A stretch of DNA of 64,000 bases from Haloferax sp. Atlit-12N. Its GTDB lineage: Archaea; Halobacteriota; Halobacteria; Halobacteriales; Haloferacaceae. Under the pieces are notes generated by a model that saw nothing but the letters and a program-made list of their open reading frames with translations, did not search any database and was not told where the DNA came from. Positions 7,579-16,370 of the stretch are shown piece after piece; the stretch's first letter is position 1, and every line of letters begins with the position of its first letter. The position numbers and the translations under genes are program-made. The DNA is taken from positions 434,001-498,000 of the forward strand of contig NZ_PSYW01000001.1 of assembly GCF_003383095.1 (NCBI RefSeq). Direction: 5' to 3'.

Positions 7579-9270
7579 GTGTCCCGTCGCGCTCTCGCCG
7601 CCGCGTTCGCCGTCTCGCTCGTGGTCCTCATCGCGGTCGCGGCCGTCGTTCCCGCGCCGATAGCGGCCGCGCCGGGGTCGGCGCACGCGACGAACGCGAC
7701 GAACGAAACCGAGTCAGCCACCACCACTGCCACCACGGCCGGCCAGCCGGCATCGGGCGAAGCGCGCATCGTCTCCGCGCTCCCCGACCCGACGACGCCC
7801 GACGACCGCGGCGAGTTCGTCGCCGTCTCCGCGCCCGCGGGAACCGAGCTCTCGCTGTCCGACGGCGAAGACACCATCTCGTTCGCTGCACCCGGCGGCA
7901 CGGTCGCCGTCGCCGCCGACCCGGACGCGGCGGCGAACCTGACCGACCACCCAGTCGTCGCGTCCGGCCTCGACCTCGCGAACGGCGGCGAGACGGTCAC
8001 GCTCCGCGTCGTCGGTGATGACGACCACGCGGCCGGAAACGACGTCGTCGCGGACCGGCTCAGCTACGACCGCAGCCGCGAGGGCGCGCTCCTCGAACGG
8101 CGAGACGGCGCGTGGTCGTGGTGGTCGCGGGCGCTCCCCCGCCGGAACGTCACGACCCACGGCCCCGCGAACGCGACGCTGTTCGTCCTCCCCGACTCGC
8201 CCGACCGTCCGATTTCGGCGCTCCGGTCGGCTGACGAGCGAATTCTACTCGCCGGCTACGTCGTCTCCTCCGCACGCGTCGCCGACGAACTCGTCGCCGC
8301 TCACGAGCGCGGCGTCACCGTGTCGGTGCTGGTCGAAGACAGCCCGGTCGGCGGCTTCCCGCAGCGGTCGGCGCGCGTCCTCGACCGCCTCGTCGCCGCC
8401 GGCGTGTCGGTCCGGGTCGTCGGGGACCCGCACTCGTTTCACCACCCGAAGTACGCCGTCGTCGACGACGCGGCACTCGTGATGACGGAAAACTGGAAGC
8501 CGGCCGGGACCGGCGGGCGAAAGAGCCGCGGATGGGGCGTCGTCGCGCGCTCCCCGAGCGTCGCGGCCGACCTCGCGGCCACGTTCGGAACCGACGCGAC
8601 GCTCCCGGAGACCGCCCCGTGGGAGACGTACCGAGTCGGCCGGTCGTTCGTCCGCACCGAGTCGGCGAACGGTTCGTACCCCTCGCGCATCGCCCCCGAG
8701 TCGGTTCGGGTCGACCGCGTCGCCGTCATCCGCGCGCCCGACAACGCCGAATCGGCGGTCGTCTCCCGACTCGATGCCGCCGACAGCCGAATCGACGTGT
8801 TACAGCCGACCGTCGAGGCCGACGGCCCGTTCGTCCGCGCGCTCAAGCGCGCCGCCGACCGCGGCGTCCGAGTCCGACTCCTCCTCGGGAGCGCGTGGTA
8901 CGTCAAGGAGGAGAACCGCGCGCTCGCCGAGCGGTTGAACGAGTGGGCCGACAGGACCGGGAACCCGCTGTCGGCCCGCCTCGCGCGCCCCGGCAGGCGG
9001 TTCGGCGCGGTTCACGCGAAGGGCGTCGTCGCCGACGACACCGCCCTCGTCGGCAGTCTCAACTGGAATCAGCACTCGGCCCGCGAGAACCGCGAAGTCG
9101 TCCTCGCGCTGTCGGACCCGGCCGCGGCGGCGTACTTCCGCGAGGCGTTCGCGGCGGACTGGCGGGCCAGCGGGCGCGGGGCGGAGTCGAAGCCGGGACT
9201 CGTCGCTGCGGCCGCCCTCGCGGTGGTCGTCGGACTCGCGGCGCTCAGGCGACTGGAGTTCGAAGAATGA
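7579..9270 (+). CDS. Secreted/membrane-anchored phospholipase D-like protein with LTD-like domain
   Basis: A 563-residue protein with GTG start. Residues 1-36 form a Sec-type signal peptide. Residues 52-170 resemble a lamin-tail (LTD) domain (ARIVSALPDPTTPDDRGEF ... VTLRV ... RLSYDRSREGALL). Two PLD modules follow with complete-looking HKD motifs: HPKYAVVDDAALVMTENW (His289, Lys291) and HAKGVVADDTALVGSLNW (His479, Lys481). A single TM helix near 540-556 (LVAAAALAVVVGLAAL) precedes a short charged tail, so the enzyme probably faces outward while anchored at its C-terminus. Two HKD motifs make one phosphodiesterase active site; the substrate could be phospholipid or nucleic acid. Start supported by a TATA box 28 nt upstream. 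Confidence 0.88.
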   Translation: MSRRALAAAFAVSLVVLIAVAAVVPAPIAAAPGSAHATNATNETESATTTATTAGQPASGEARIVSALPDPTTPDDRGEFVAVSAPAGTELSLSDGEDTISFAAPGGTVAVAADPDAAANLTDHPVVASGLDLANGGETVTLRVVGDDDHAAGNDVVADRLSYDRSREGALLERRDGAWSWWSRALPRRNVTTHGPANATLFVLPDSPDRPISALRSADERILLAGYVVSSARVADELVAAHERGVTVSVLVEDSPVGGFPQRSARVLDRLVAAGVSVRVVGDPHSFHHPKYAVVDDAALVMTENWKPAGTGGRKSRGWGVVARSPSVAADLAATFGTDATLPETAPWETYRVGRSFVRTESANGSYPSRIAPESVRVDRVAVIRAPDNAESAVVSRLDAADSRIDVLQPTVEADGPFVRALKRAADRGVRVRLLLGSAWYVKEENRALAERLNEWADRTGNPLSARLARPGRRFGAVHAKGVVADDTALVGSLNWNQHSARENREVVLALSDPAAAAYFREAFAADWRASGRGAESKPGLVAAAALAVVVGLAALRRLEFEE

Positions 9271-9297
9271 GGTTCGGTGTGAGCCGCGACTACGACC

Positions 9298-11199
9298 TTA
9301 CGCCGTCGTCGACAGCTCTTCGTCGATGTCGGCTTCGGCCATCTTCTCGACGAGGCTGTCGATGACCTCCTCGCGCATGCCGCTGACGAACTTGATGGAG
9401 CCGACGACGAGGTGGCCGCCACCGGAGACGCCGCCGCCGACGACTTCCTCGTTCAGTTCGGCGACCATCCGCGGGATGTCAAGGCGGACGCCGTCGGAGC
9501 GGAGGACGGCGAAGTCGGGACCGTAGCCGATGGTGATGACCGGCTCGCCCGTCTCTTGGACCTTGCGGTCGTGGAGCTTGCCCGTGGTCTTGCCCGGCGC
9601 GGGGTAGGTAAAGCGGTGAGCCCACTTGTCGAGGTCGATGCGGTAGAGGTTGGCCCCGCTGTCGAGGCGCTCGTGTTCGAGGTGCGGCTCGGCCGCCTCG
9701 AGCTGGCGGTCCACGTCGCGCTCGGCGCGCGTCGAGAGGAACTCGACGAGTTCGCGGTGGCGCTCCTCGTCGTCACAGCCGACGTTGAGCACGTCGTTGA
9801 CGATAGACGCGCCGTCGTTGTAGCGAAGCCAGTGGGCGGCGTAGTCGAGCGCCTCGCCAACGTCGAGGAGCTGTTCGCGGTCGTAGCCCTCGTCCTCGGC
9901 GAGCGCGATGTAGTTGTCCATGACCTCCGCCTTCGAGCGGTCCGACAGCCCGGCGACGGCGGGGACGTGACGCAGTTCGTCGGTCACGTCGGGGTGAATC
10001 ATCCGCGCGAGTTCGACGCACATCATGCCGGTCGTGATGCGGTAGTCCTCGTCGTGGAGGTACGGGTTGACGTGCGCGTCGAGGAGGTGGTCGACCGCCT
10101 CGGGGTCGGGGTGGTGGTGGTCGACGACCGCGATGGGCACGTCGTAGTGCGCGAGGTTCTCGTAGGCGGGTACGTCCTCCTCGGTCGACCCGTTGTCGAG
10201 CATGAGCAGGAAGGGGAGCCGTTGGCCGTGGCGGGCGCGACCTTCGAGCGCGAAGTTCAGGTCGCGGGTCACGTCCTCCATCTCGTAGAACGGGGCCTTG
10301 CTCGGTAGGCGCTTGAACAGGTGTCGCGGCGCGTCGGGGTCGTCGTGGACCTCGGTGATGAGCCGTTCGAGGGCCAACTGGACCGGGACGGACGCACACA
10401 TGCCGTCGCCGTCGGCGTGGTGGCGGACGCGAATCGGGCGGCCTTCGAGGACCGTCCGGCGGAGCAGGCGCGCCACGTCTTCGAGGTCGCCGCGGAGCTT
10501 CTCGAACGCCGGCCACTCCACGAGCGGTTCGACCGGCTCGGGCTCGGCGCGCTCGTCAAGCGCGGCGTCGATACGCTGGCGGGCGTCGGCCGCGGTCTCG
10601 TCGTCGAGGACGGTGAGGCCGTCGACTTCGAGCTGACGGGTGCCCTCGTGGTCTTCGACGGTGCCGGCCATGCGGACCACGTCGTCGAGGTCGACTTCGG
10701 GGAACGCGCGGACGCCGGCCTCTTCGAAGGCGGCGGCGGCGACGATGCCGGAGTCGTCGGCGATGCGGAAGACGGTCGGGCCGCCGGTCTGCTTGATCTG
10801 CGTGACGACGCCCTCGACCGTGACCGAGTCGCCGACTGTGAGGTTGGAGATAGGCGTGATGGTCGGTTCGTGGTCGACGGTCAGCGTGCGGTAGTCGTCG
10901 GGCGTTTCCTCGGCGAACGCGATGTCGCCGTTCTCTCGGACGGAGTCGAGGCGGACGACCAGTCGGTCGCCGACCTCGTAGTCGGTCGAGAGGTTGGACT
11001 CGTGGATGAGACCGGAGACGGAGTCGGAGACGTCGACGAAGATGCCGTACTCCACGACGCCGTTGACGACGGCGTGGTAGTACGCGTCGGTTTCGACGTC
11101 GTCAGCGGTACAGTTCGGTGCGAGATCGTAGACGATAGGTCGTGCGTCCGAATTCGGACCCGAGTCGTCGCCGGAATCCCCGGCGTGCTCGTCGCTCAT
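9298..11199 (-). CDS. RecJ-like DHH phosphoesterase/nuclease with S1 and OB domains
   Basis: A 633-residue haloarchaeal RecJ-type exonuclease candidate. Order of parts: an acidic N-terminus; an S1 RNA-binding domain at about residues 38-95 (VEYGIFVDVSDSVSGLIHES); a nucleic-acid-binding OB fold at 115-195 (ISNLTVGDSVTVEGVV...); a DHH catalytic domain with HHADGDG at 260-266, DNGS at 335-338 and DHHHP at 360-364; and a DHHA1 region ending VVGGGVSGGGHLVVG. The metal-binding Asp/His set looks intact. Archaeal relatives act as single-strand DNA or RNA exonucleases, some with GINS or RNA-processing partners. The S1 plus OB pairing suggests RNA or mixed substrates. The minus-strand AT-rich element near 11240 could be its promoter. 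Confidence 0.9.
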   Translation of the reverse strand: MSDEHAGDSGDDSGPNSDARPIVYDLAPNCTADDVETDAYYHAVVNGVVEYGIFVDVSDSVSGLIHESNLSTDYEVGDRLVVRLDSVRENGDIAFAEETPDDYRTLTVDHEPTITPISNLTVGDSVTVEGVVTQIKQTGGPTVFRIADDSGIVAAAAFEEAGVRAFPEVDLDDVVRMAGTVEDHEGTRQLEVDGLTVLDDETAADARQRIDAALDERAEPEPVEPLVEWPAFEKLRGDLEDVARLLRRTVLEGRPIRVRHHADGDGMCASVPVQLALERLITEVHDDPDAPRHLFKRLPSKAPFYEMEDVTRDLNFALEGRARHGQRLPFLLMLDNGSTEEDVPAYENLAHYDVPIAVVDHHHPDPEAVDHLLDAHVNPYLHDEDYRITTGMMCVELARMIHPDVTDELRHVPAVAGLSDRSKAEVMDNYIALAEDEGYDREQLLDVGEALDYAAHWLRYNDGASIVNDVLNVGCDDEERHRELVEFLSTRAERDVDRQLEAAEPHLEHERLDSGANLYRIDLDKWAHRFTYPAPGKTTGKLHDRKVQETGEPVITIGYGPDFAVLRSDGVRLDIPRMVAELNEEVVGGGVSGGGHLVVGSIKFVSGMREEVIDSLVEKMAEADIDEELSTTA

Positions 11200-11304
11200 G
11201 GTCCCGCTAGGTTAGGGGGTAGTGTTAAGCTTTACAAAAGCATCTCGCGTGCGCGGCCGGTTCTCACGACTCGATTCGGCCCGAAAACTGCGGGAGTCGG
11301 GGAG

Positions 11305-12159
11305 TCAGTAGCCCAGTTCGTCCAGCGCGTCTTCGACGGACGGGACGTGGTCTGCCCCAAAGACGCGGACGTGTTCGAGGAGCGGAAACAGCGCGTAGAC
11401 GGGTGACCGCACCTCGAAGAAGCCGTCGGCGATGGGTCGAGACTCGTCGTAGGCGTCGAAGAAATCGTCGCCGGCGGCGTCGAACCAGTCGATGTAGGCG
11501 AGTTCGACCTCCGGGTTGCCGTAGTAACACGCCGGGTCGAGGAAGGCGACGATGCGGTCGTCGCGGATGCGGAGGTTCGCGCCCCACACGTCGCCATGGA
11601 CGAGTCGCGGGGCGGCCGGTTCGACGAGGAGGGCGTCGAGGTCGGCCGCGACCGACTCGATTCGCTCGGCTGTCGCGTCCGGGAGCCCCGAATCGAGCGC
11701 CGCCTCGGCCCACGGCAGGAGGCGCTGGTCGCGGAAGAACTCGACCCACGAGTCGGTCCACGGGTTCGGCTGGCGGTACGGCCCCGAGAGCGTGTCGTAG
11801 GGGAAGCCGAACGCCGGCGCGGTCGTCTCGTGGAGCGCGGCGAGGTGGGCGGCGAGGTCGCGCTCGGCGGCGGGGGTCAACTCGGACGTGCCCGCGACGT
11901 AGTCGAGGACGAGTAGGTCGGCGTCGGCGTGGTGGACCGCGGGAACCGGAAGCCCGGCCGCGCCGAGCGAGTCGAGCATCGCGGCCTCCACGTCGAGTGG
12001 CGTGTCGCCCACCTTCGCGACGACGGGGTTGCGCCCGTCGAAGTCGAGGCGATAGACGCGCCCGACGTGTCCACCGTCGAGTTCGGTCGTCGCGGTCGGC
12101 GGCGCGTCGGCGGCGAGCGCGCTCGTCACGCGAGCGACGAGATCGGAATCGAGCGTCAC
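11305..12159 (-). CDS. Fructosamine kinase family protein / aminoglycoside phosphotransferase fold
   Basis: A 284-residue kinase with GTG start. The fold is shown by VVAKVGDTPLDVEAAML (Lys49 region for ATP), the catalytic loop LVHGDVWGANLRI (His188, Asp190, Asn195) and the metal-binding FLDPACYYGNPEVELAYI (Asp208). The length matches fructosamine/ketosamine-3-kinase relatives (about 290), which phosphorylate Amadori products so that the sugar is eliminated. Upstream in-frame sequence is not protein-like, so the GTG at 12157-12159 is preferred. It is divergent from the JAMM gene, with about 100 bp between them. The actual substrate could be any ketosamine. Confidence 0.87.
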   Translation of the reverse strand: MTLDSDLVARVTSALAADAPPTATTELDGGHVGRVYRLDFDGRNPVVAKVGDTPLDVEAAMLDSLGAAGLPVPAVHHADADLLVLDYVAGTSELTPAAERDLAAHLAALHETTAPAFGFPYDTLSGPYRQPNPWTDSWVEFFRDQRLLPWAEAALDSGLPDATAERIESVAADLDALLVEPAAPRLVHGDVWGANLRIRDDRIVAFLDPACYYGNPEVELAYIDWFDAAGDDFFDAYDESRPIADGFFEVRSPVYALFPLLEHVRVFGADHVPSVEDALDELGY

Positions 12160-12261
12160 ACCCGAGTTCGGGCGACCGCCGACCTCAGTATGGCGGTTCC
12201 GTTCCGGCGACCGACTCGGCGTTCCGGAACCCTTAGATGGAGCGCCCGCGGACGGTTCGGT

Positions 12262-12747
12262 ATGCGACTCTTCCGGTCGCGGGAGGTCGTCGGCATCGCC
12301 GCCGACGCCCTCGACTTCGCGCTCGAAGCCTCTGCGGAGACGCATCCGAACGAGTACATGGGACTCCTCCGCGGCGAGGAGGCCCGCCGAGTCGGCGTCG
12401 ACCGCGACGGCTACGTCGTGACGGACGTGCTCATCATCCCGGGGACCGTCTCGGACCCCTACAGCGCGACCGTCAGAAACGACCTCGTGCCGAACGACTT
12501 CCGCGCCGTCGGGTCGATTCACTCGCACCCGAACGGCGTCCTCCGCCCGAGCGACGCCGACCTCGACACCTTCGGGAGCGGCCGGGTCCACATCATCATC
12601 GGCTCGCCCTACGGCCCAGACGACTGGGAGGCGTTCGACCAGTCCGGCGAGGTCCGCGACCTCGACGTGCTCGACGTCGACCTCCCCGACCCCGAATCGT
12701 TCTTCGACTTCACGCAGGACGACATCGACGCGGAGTTGGACCGATGA
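12262..12747 (+). CDS. JAMM/MPN+ domain metalloprotease (JAB1-like)
   Basis: A 161-residue single-domain MPN+ protein. The zinc site is complete: Glu31 in HPNEYMGLL, His87 and His89 in SIHSHPNG, and Ser97/Asp100 in the PSDAD that follows. In Haloferax such enzymes can remove ubiquitin-like SAMP modifiers; some paralogues show no desampylase activity, so the substrate is uncertain. The C-terminal 40 residues are acidic. Its TGA overlaps the ATG of ribL (ATGA), giving a two-gene operon. A weak TATA-like CTTAGA lies about 27 nt before the ATG. Confidence 0.9.
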   Translation: MRLFRSREVVGIAADALDFALEASAETHPNEYMGLLRGEEARRVGVDRDGYVVTDVLIIPGTVSDPYSATVRNDLVPNDFRAVGSIHSHPNGVLRPSDADLDTFGSGRVHIIIGSPYGPDDWEAFDQSGEVRDLDVLDVDLPDPESFFDFTQDDIDAELDR

Positions 12748-13172
12748 GACGGGTCATCGCACAGGGCACCTTCGACATCCTCCACCCCGGCCACGTCCAC
12801 TACCTCTCGGACGCCGCGTCGCTCGGCGACGAACTCCACGTCATCATCGCCCGCGGCGAGAACGTGACCCACAAGCCGAAGCCGATACTCGACGACCGCC
12901 AGCGCCGCGACATGGTCGCCGCGCTCGACGTGGTCGACGAGGCGCACCTCGGACACGCCGAGGACATCTTCGTCCCCATCGAGCAAATCGACCCCGACGT
13001 CATCGTCCTCGGCTACGACCAGCACCACGACGAGGACGGAATCAAAGCCGCCCTCGACGCCCGCGGCATCGACTGCGAGGTCACGCGCGCGACACCGCGC
13101 GAGCAACGCCACGACGACGAACTGCTCTCGACGGGTCGCATCATCGACCGCATCGTCGAGCGACGCTGCTGA
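12744..13172 (+). CDS. ribL: FAD synthetase (archaeal RibL, nucleotidyltransferase)
   Basis: A 142-residue cytidylyltransferase-like protein. The nucleotide-binding HxGH motif is at residues 14-17 ([13 protein letters not shown]), followed by [20 protein letters not shown] and VLGYDQHH, and the C-terminus ends [14 protein letters not shown]. The architecture matches archaeal RibL, which adenylates FMN to FAD and has Cys residues near its C-terminus. Glycerol-3-phosphate cytidylyltransferase is the nearest alternative, but the archaeal context and length favour RibL. It overlaps the upstream JAMM gene by 4 nt. ribH lies about 39 kb away in the same window. Confidence 0.85.
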   Translation: MRRVIAQGTFDILHPGHVHYLSDAASLGDELHVIIARGENVTHKPKPILDDRQRRDMVAALDVVDEAHLGHAEDIFVPIEQIDPDVIVLGYDQHHDEDGIKAALDARGIDCEVTRATPREQRHDDELLSTGRIIDRIVERRC

Positions 13173-13292
13173 GTTTCTGTCTGCGTCCGGAACGTCACCG
13201 ACTGCGGCCCGCGACGAGTTCTCCGACAATCGACCGAACGAGCGCGAGCGTCGTCACTCGGCGGGGTGCGTCGAAAGAGAAGGGAGGATGCG

Positions 13293-14051
13293 TTACTGCG
13301 TGGAGTTCGTCGCGGTGGAGTTCGAGGACGATGACGACTCGCTGTTGGCCGACTGCTGCTCGTCGAGCCAGTTCTGGTACTCTTCCTGCGAGACGACTTC
13401 GACGGTGAAGTACATCTGGGAGTGGGCGACGCCGCAGTACTCAGTACAGTAGCCCTGGTAGGTGCCTTCCTCGTAGGCGACCGTCTTGATGGTGTTCGTC
13501 GAACCCGGCATCGCGTCCTGCTTGAGGCCGAGTTTGGGGACGTGGAATCCATGTATCACGTCCGTTGCAGTCACCTGGAAGTAGACGGGGCGGTCCTTGG
13601 GGATGACAATCTCGTTGCCCGACGAGAAGTTACCCTCTTCGGGGTAGTACATGTTCCAACCCCACTGGTAGGCCTCGGCCGTGACGACGACCGGGTCGTC
13701 GTCCATAGCGATGTCGTTGCCCTGGTGCGTGACGTTCTCGTTGGCCAGCACGCCGTAGGAGGCGACGCCGACGAAAAGCAGGATAATCGCTGTCGCGATG
13801 GTCCACGTGATTTCGAGCCGGCGGTTCTCCTTGGTCGGCAGTGCGCGCTCGCTGTTGCGGAACTTGATGACCGTATAGAGGAGGATGACCTCCACCAGCA
13901 CGGTAATCGGGATAGCGACGTACAGCAGCTTCCCGTTGAGCTGATTGATAAGTTCCGACGTGGCGGACGCCTGCGCGGCGGCGGGGGTGGCAACGAGCGC
14001 CATCACGACCGTCGCGAGCAGGGACGCGAGCGCGAAACGCGTCTTTCTCAT
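13293..14051 (-). CDS. coxB: Cytochrome c oxidase-type terminal oxidase subunit II
   Basis: A 252-residue subunit II with an N-terminal signal sequence (residues 1-26), two TM helices (about 40-62 and 82-104) and an outward cupredoxin domain. The CuA ligands are intact: His167 in DVIHGFHVP, then Cys202, Glu204, Cys206, His210 and Met213 in GYCTEYCGVAHSQM. It passes electrons to the heme-copper subunit I, which is not in this window. The Ser/Asn/Thr-rich tail (SSSSSNSTATNSTQ) contains N-x-S/T sequons that could be glycosylated. It is divergent from the heme A/O synthase fusion gene, with about 150 bp between starts, suggesting shared control of oxidase assembly. Confidence 0.95.
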   Translation of the reverse strand: MRKTRFALASLLATVVMALVATPAAAQASATSELINQLNGKLLYVAIPITVLVEVILLYTVIKFRNSERALPTKENRRLEITWTIATAIILLFVGVASYGVLANENVTHQGNDIAMDDDPVVVTAEAYQWGWNMYYPEEGNFSSGNEIVIPKDRPVYFQVTATDVIHGFHVPKLGLKQDAMPGSTNTIKTVAYEEGTYQGYCTEYCGVAHSQMYFTVEVVSQEEYQNWLDEQQSANSESSSSSNSTATNSTQ

Positions 14052-14174
14052 GCTGAGCGAGACTTAGGAACAACCGCATAAATGCGTACCGACTCTCGGC
14101 CCGCTGTTTATCAACCCGCCCCCGCCATATCGCGGGGAGCGGCACCCGAACGCGAGGCGGAAAAGCGCGGGTCC

Positions 14175-14180
14175 TAAATA
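14175..14180 (+). promoter_or_regulatory. TATA box for the heme synthase fusion gene
   Basis: TAAATA (within CCTAAATA) is centred about 27 nt before the GTG at 14205, supporting a leaderless GTG start. Confidence 0.5.
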
Positions 14181-14204
14181 CGGGACGGCCCAACACGTCC
14201 GTAG

Positions 14205-15620
14205 GTGAATTTCGTGGCCACGAATCGCGATTCGAACACGTTCCACGGCCTGCTCGCCGCGACCGCGATGGGCGTCTATCTCCTGCTCATCGTCGGGGCG
14301 ACGACCGCGCTCACGGACGCGACCGCCGCGTGTAGCGCGTGGCCCGCGTGCGGAGACGGCTTTTCGCTCCCCGCGACGCTCGACGGCTGGGTCGCCCTCG
14401 GCCACCGCGTCGCGGCCGTTCTCGTCGGCCTCCTCACGGTCGCCACGCTCGTCTCGGCGTGGCGGACCGACACGTCTCGCCGGGTGAGAGCCACCGTCAC
14501 CGCGTCGGCGGTGCTTTACCCCGCACAGGCCGGACTCGGCGCAGTCGTCGCCACCGTCGGCGTCGGCCCCGCACTCTCGACGCTCCACTTGGTTCTCGGG
14601 ATGGCTATCTTCGGCGGCCTCGTCGCCGCGCTCGCGTGGACGCTCGAAGCGGACACCGGCGACCCCGACGACGCGCCGGTCGGGACTCCGTCGATGAGCC
14701 CCCCGACCGACGACGGCGAGCGACCGCCCGTCCCGACCGAGCCTGTCGCCCGCGCGAAGGCGACGGTCAACGCGTACTTCCGGCTGATGAAGCCGCGGCT
14801 GATGTGGCTCCTCTGTCTCGTCGCGTCGGCGGCGATGGCGCTCGCCGGCACCGTCTCGCCCGGCCTCACGCCCGAGGTCATCGCGGCGACTCTCGGCGGC
14901 GGCGTCCTCTCTATCGGCGCGTCCGGAACGTTCAACCACGTCCTCGAACGCGACGTGGACCGCCGGATGCAGCGGACCAGCGACCGGCCGCTCGCGGTCG
15001 ACCTCGTCCCCGTCCGCAACGCCGTCGCGTTCGGCCTGCTCCTGACGGTCGCGTCGGTGGCGCTGTTCGCGTCCGTCAACTGGCTCGCCGCCGTTCTCGG
15101 CCTCGTCGCCATCGCCTTCTACAGCGTGGTCTACACGCTCATCCTGAAGCCCAACACGGTCCAGAACACCGTCATCGGCGGCGCGGCCGGCGCGCTCCCG
15201 GCGCTCATTGGCTGGGTCGCCGTCACCGGCGACGTCGGCCTCGGCGGTATCGTCCTCGCCGTGGTCATCTTCATGTGGACGCCCGCGCACTTCTACAACC
15301 TTGCGTTGGCCTACAAGGACGACTACGCCCGCGGCGGCTTCCCGATGATGCCCGTCGTCCGCGGCGAGACCGAGACGCGAAAGCACATCCTCTGGTGGCT
15401 CGGCGCGACGCTCGTCTCGGCGGCCGGCCTCGCGGTCATGGACGCCCTCGGGGCAGTCTACCTCGTGACGAGTATCCTCTTCGGCGGCGCGTTCCTCTAC
15501 TTCGTCGTGCGCCTGCACTACGAGCGCGACGACACCGCCGCGTTCCGGGCGTTCCACGCGTCGAACGCCTACCTCGGCATGCTGCTCCTCGCCATCGTCG
15601 TCGACACCCTCGCGCTCTGA
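14205..15620 (+). CDS. ctaB: Protoheme IX farnesyltransferase (heme O synthase) fused to a compact CtaA-like domain
   Basis: A 471-residue polytopic protein. Residues 1-150 form a four-helix module resembling compact archaeal heme A synthase: a Cys pair in ACSAWPACGDG, and heme-ligand-type His in LGHRVAAV and TLHLVLGM. After a Pro-rich linker (about 155-185), residues 190-471 are a UbiA/CtaB prenyltransferase with FRLMKPRLMWL, the Asp-rich NHVLERDVDRRM (from about 244) and a second motif AYKDDYARGG. CtaB farnesylates heme b to heme O, and CtaA oxidises heme O to heme A; the fusion could do both. Starts at GTG 14205 (TATA 27 nt upstream); GTG 14214 is an alternative. Divergent from coxB. Confidence 0.9.
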   Translation: MNFVATNRDSNTFHGLLAATAMGVYLLLIVGATTALTDATAACSAWPACGDGFSLPATLDGWVALGHRVAAVLVGLLTVATLVSAWRTDTSRRVRATVTASAVLYPAQAGLGAVVATVGVGPALSTLHLVLGMAIFGGLVAALAWTLEADTGDPDDAPVGTPSMSPPTDDGERPPVPTEPVARAKATVNAYFRLMKPRLMWLLCLVASAAMALAGTVSPGLTPEVIAATLGGGVLSIGASGTFNHVLERDVDRRMQRTSDRPLAVDLVPVRNAVAFGLLLTVASVALFASVNWLAAVLGLVAIAFYSVVYTLILKPNTVQNTVIGGAAGALPALIGWVAVTGDVGLGGIVLAVVIFMWTPAHFYNLALAYKDDYARGGFPMMPVVRGETETRKHILWWLGATLVSAAGLAVMDALGAVYLVTSILFGGAFLYFVVRLHYERDDTAAFRAFHASNAYLGMLLLAIVVDTLAL

Positions 15621-15642
15621 GACCCGACCTATCCACCCACAC

Positions 15643-16305
15643 ATGGCAACCGCATCCGCACTTCCTCGCCCCTCGCGTGCCAGTCTGCTCCGCGCCGCCT
15701 TCGCCGTGAACACGACGCTGATTCTGGCGTTCGTCTACCTGCTTTTCACCGAGGCGAGCGTCGGCGCGCCGCGCTACGCCGTCTACGGCGTCGCGTGGGT
15801 CATCGTCGGCCTCTGGGTCATGTTCGACACCGACGTCGCGCCCGCCTCCGCCGCGACGAAGCGCAAGGCGGCCGCCGTCGCAGTCGGCTACTTCGCGCTC
15901 CTCGCAGTCGCCGGCGGCCTCGTCACCTCGCCTGTGCCCGGCGGCACGAACGGCGTTCGCGTCGCCTTCCTCCCGCCCGGATGGGGGCCGGCGTTCGTCT
16001 ACGGCGGCGACCTGTTCAACCTCGTCCTCATGCCGGCGCGCGTGGTCGGCTACGCGGCGCTCGCGTTCCTCGTCTACGACACGGTCGTCGAGGCGGCGGG
16101 CGCGGCCGTCTCCGGCGTCGTCGGCCTGTTCTCCTGCGTCTCGTGTTCGTGGCCCATCCTCGCGTCGGTCACTACGAGCGTCTTCGGCGGCGGGACGGCC
16201 ATCGCGGCGACCGTGACGACGCTGTCGTACGACCTCTCGACGCTGGTCTTCCTCGTCACCGTCGTCCTGCTCCGGTGGCGACCCGGCTTCGGGAAGTCGA
16301 AGTAG
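15643..16305 (+). CDS. Conserved haloarchaeal membrane protein with CVSCSWP motif
   Basis: A 220-residue integral membrane protein with about six TM helices. Helices four and five are separated by a loop with LFSCVSCSWPILASV (near residues 160-175), a CxxC that could bind metal or heme or form a disulfide. It starts 22 nt after the heme synthase fusion gene on the same strand and is probably co-transcribed. Association with oxidase or heme biogenesis is therefore plausible. No family assignment is possible from sequence alone. Confidence 0.75.
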   Translation: MATASALPRPSRASLLRAAFAVNTTLILAFVYLLFTEASVGAPRYAVYGVAWVIVGLWVMFDTDVAPASAATKRKAAAVAVGYFALLAVAGGLVTSPVPGGTNGVRVAFLPPGWGPAFVYGGDLFNLVLMPARVVGYAALAFLVYDTVVEAAGAAVSGVVGLFSCVSCSWPILASVTTSVFGGGTAIAATVTTLSYDLSTLVFLVTVVLLRWRPGFGKSK

Positions 16306-16370
16306 CGTCCCGGTACCGGTCTCGGTCACTCGCCCCCTCGCTTTTACGCGCTCGGCGTGAACGTCCGGAC

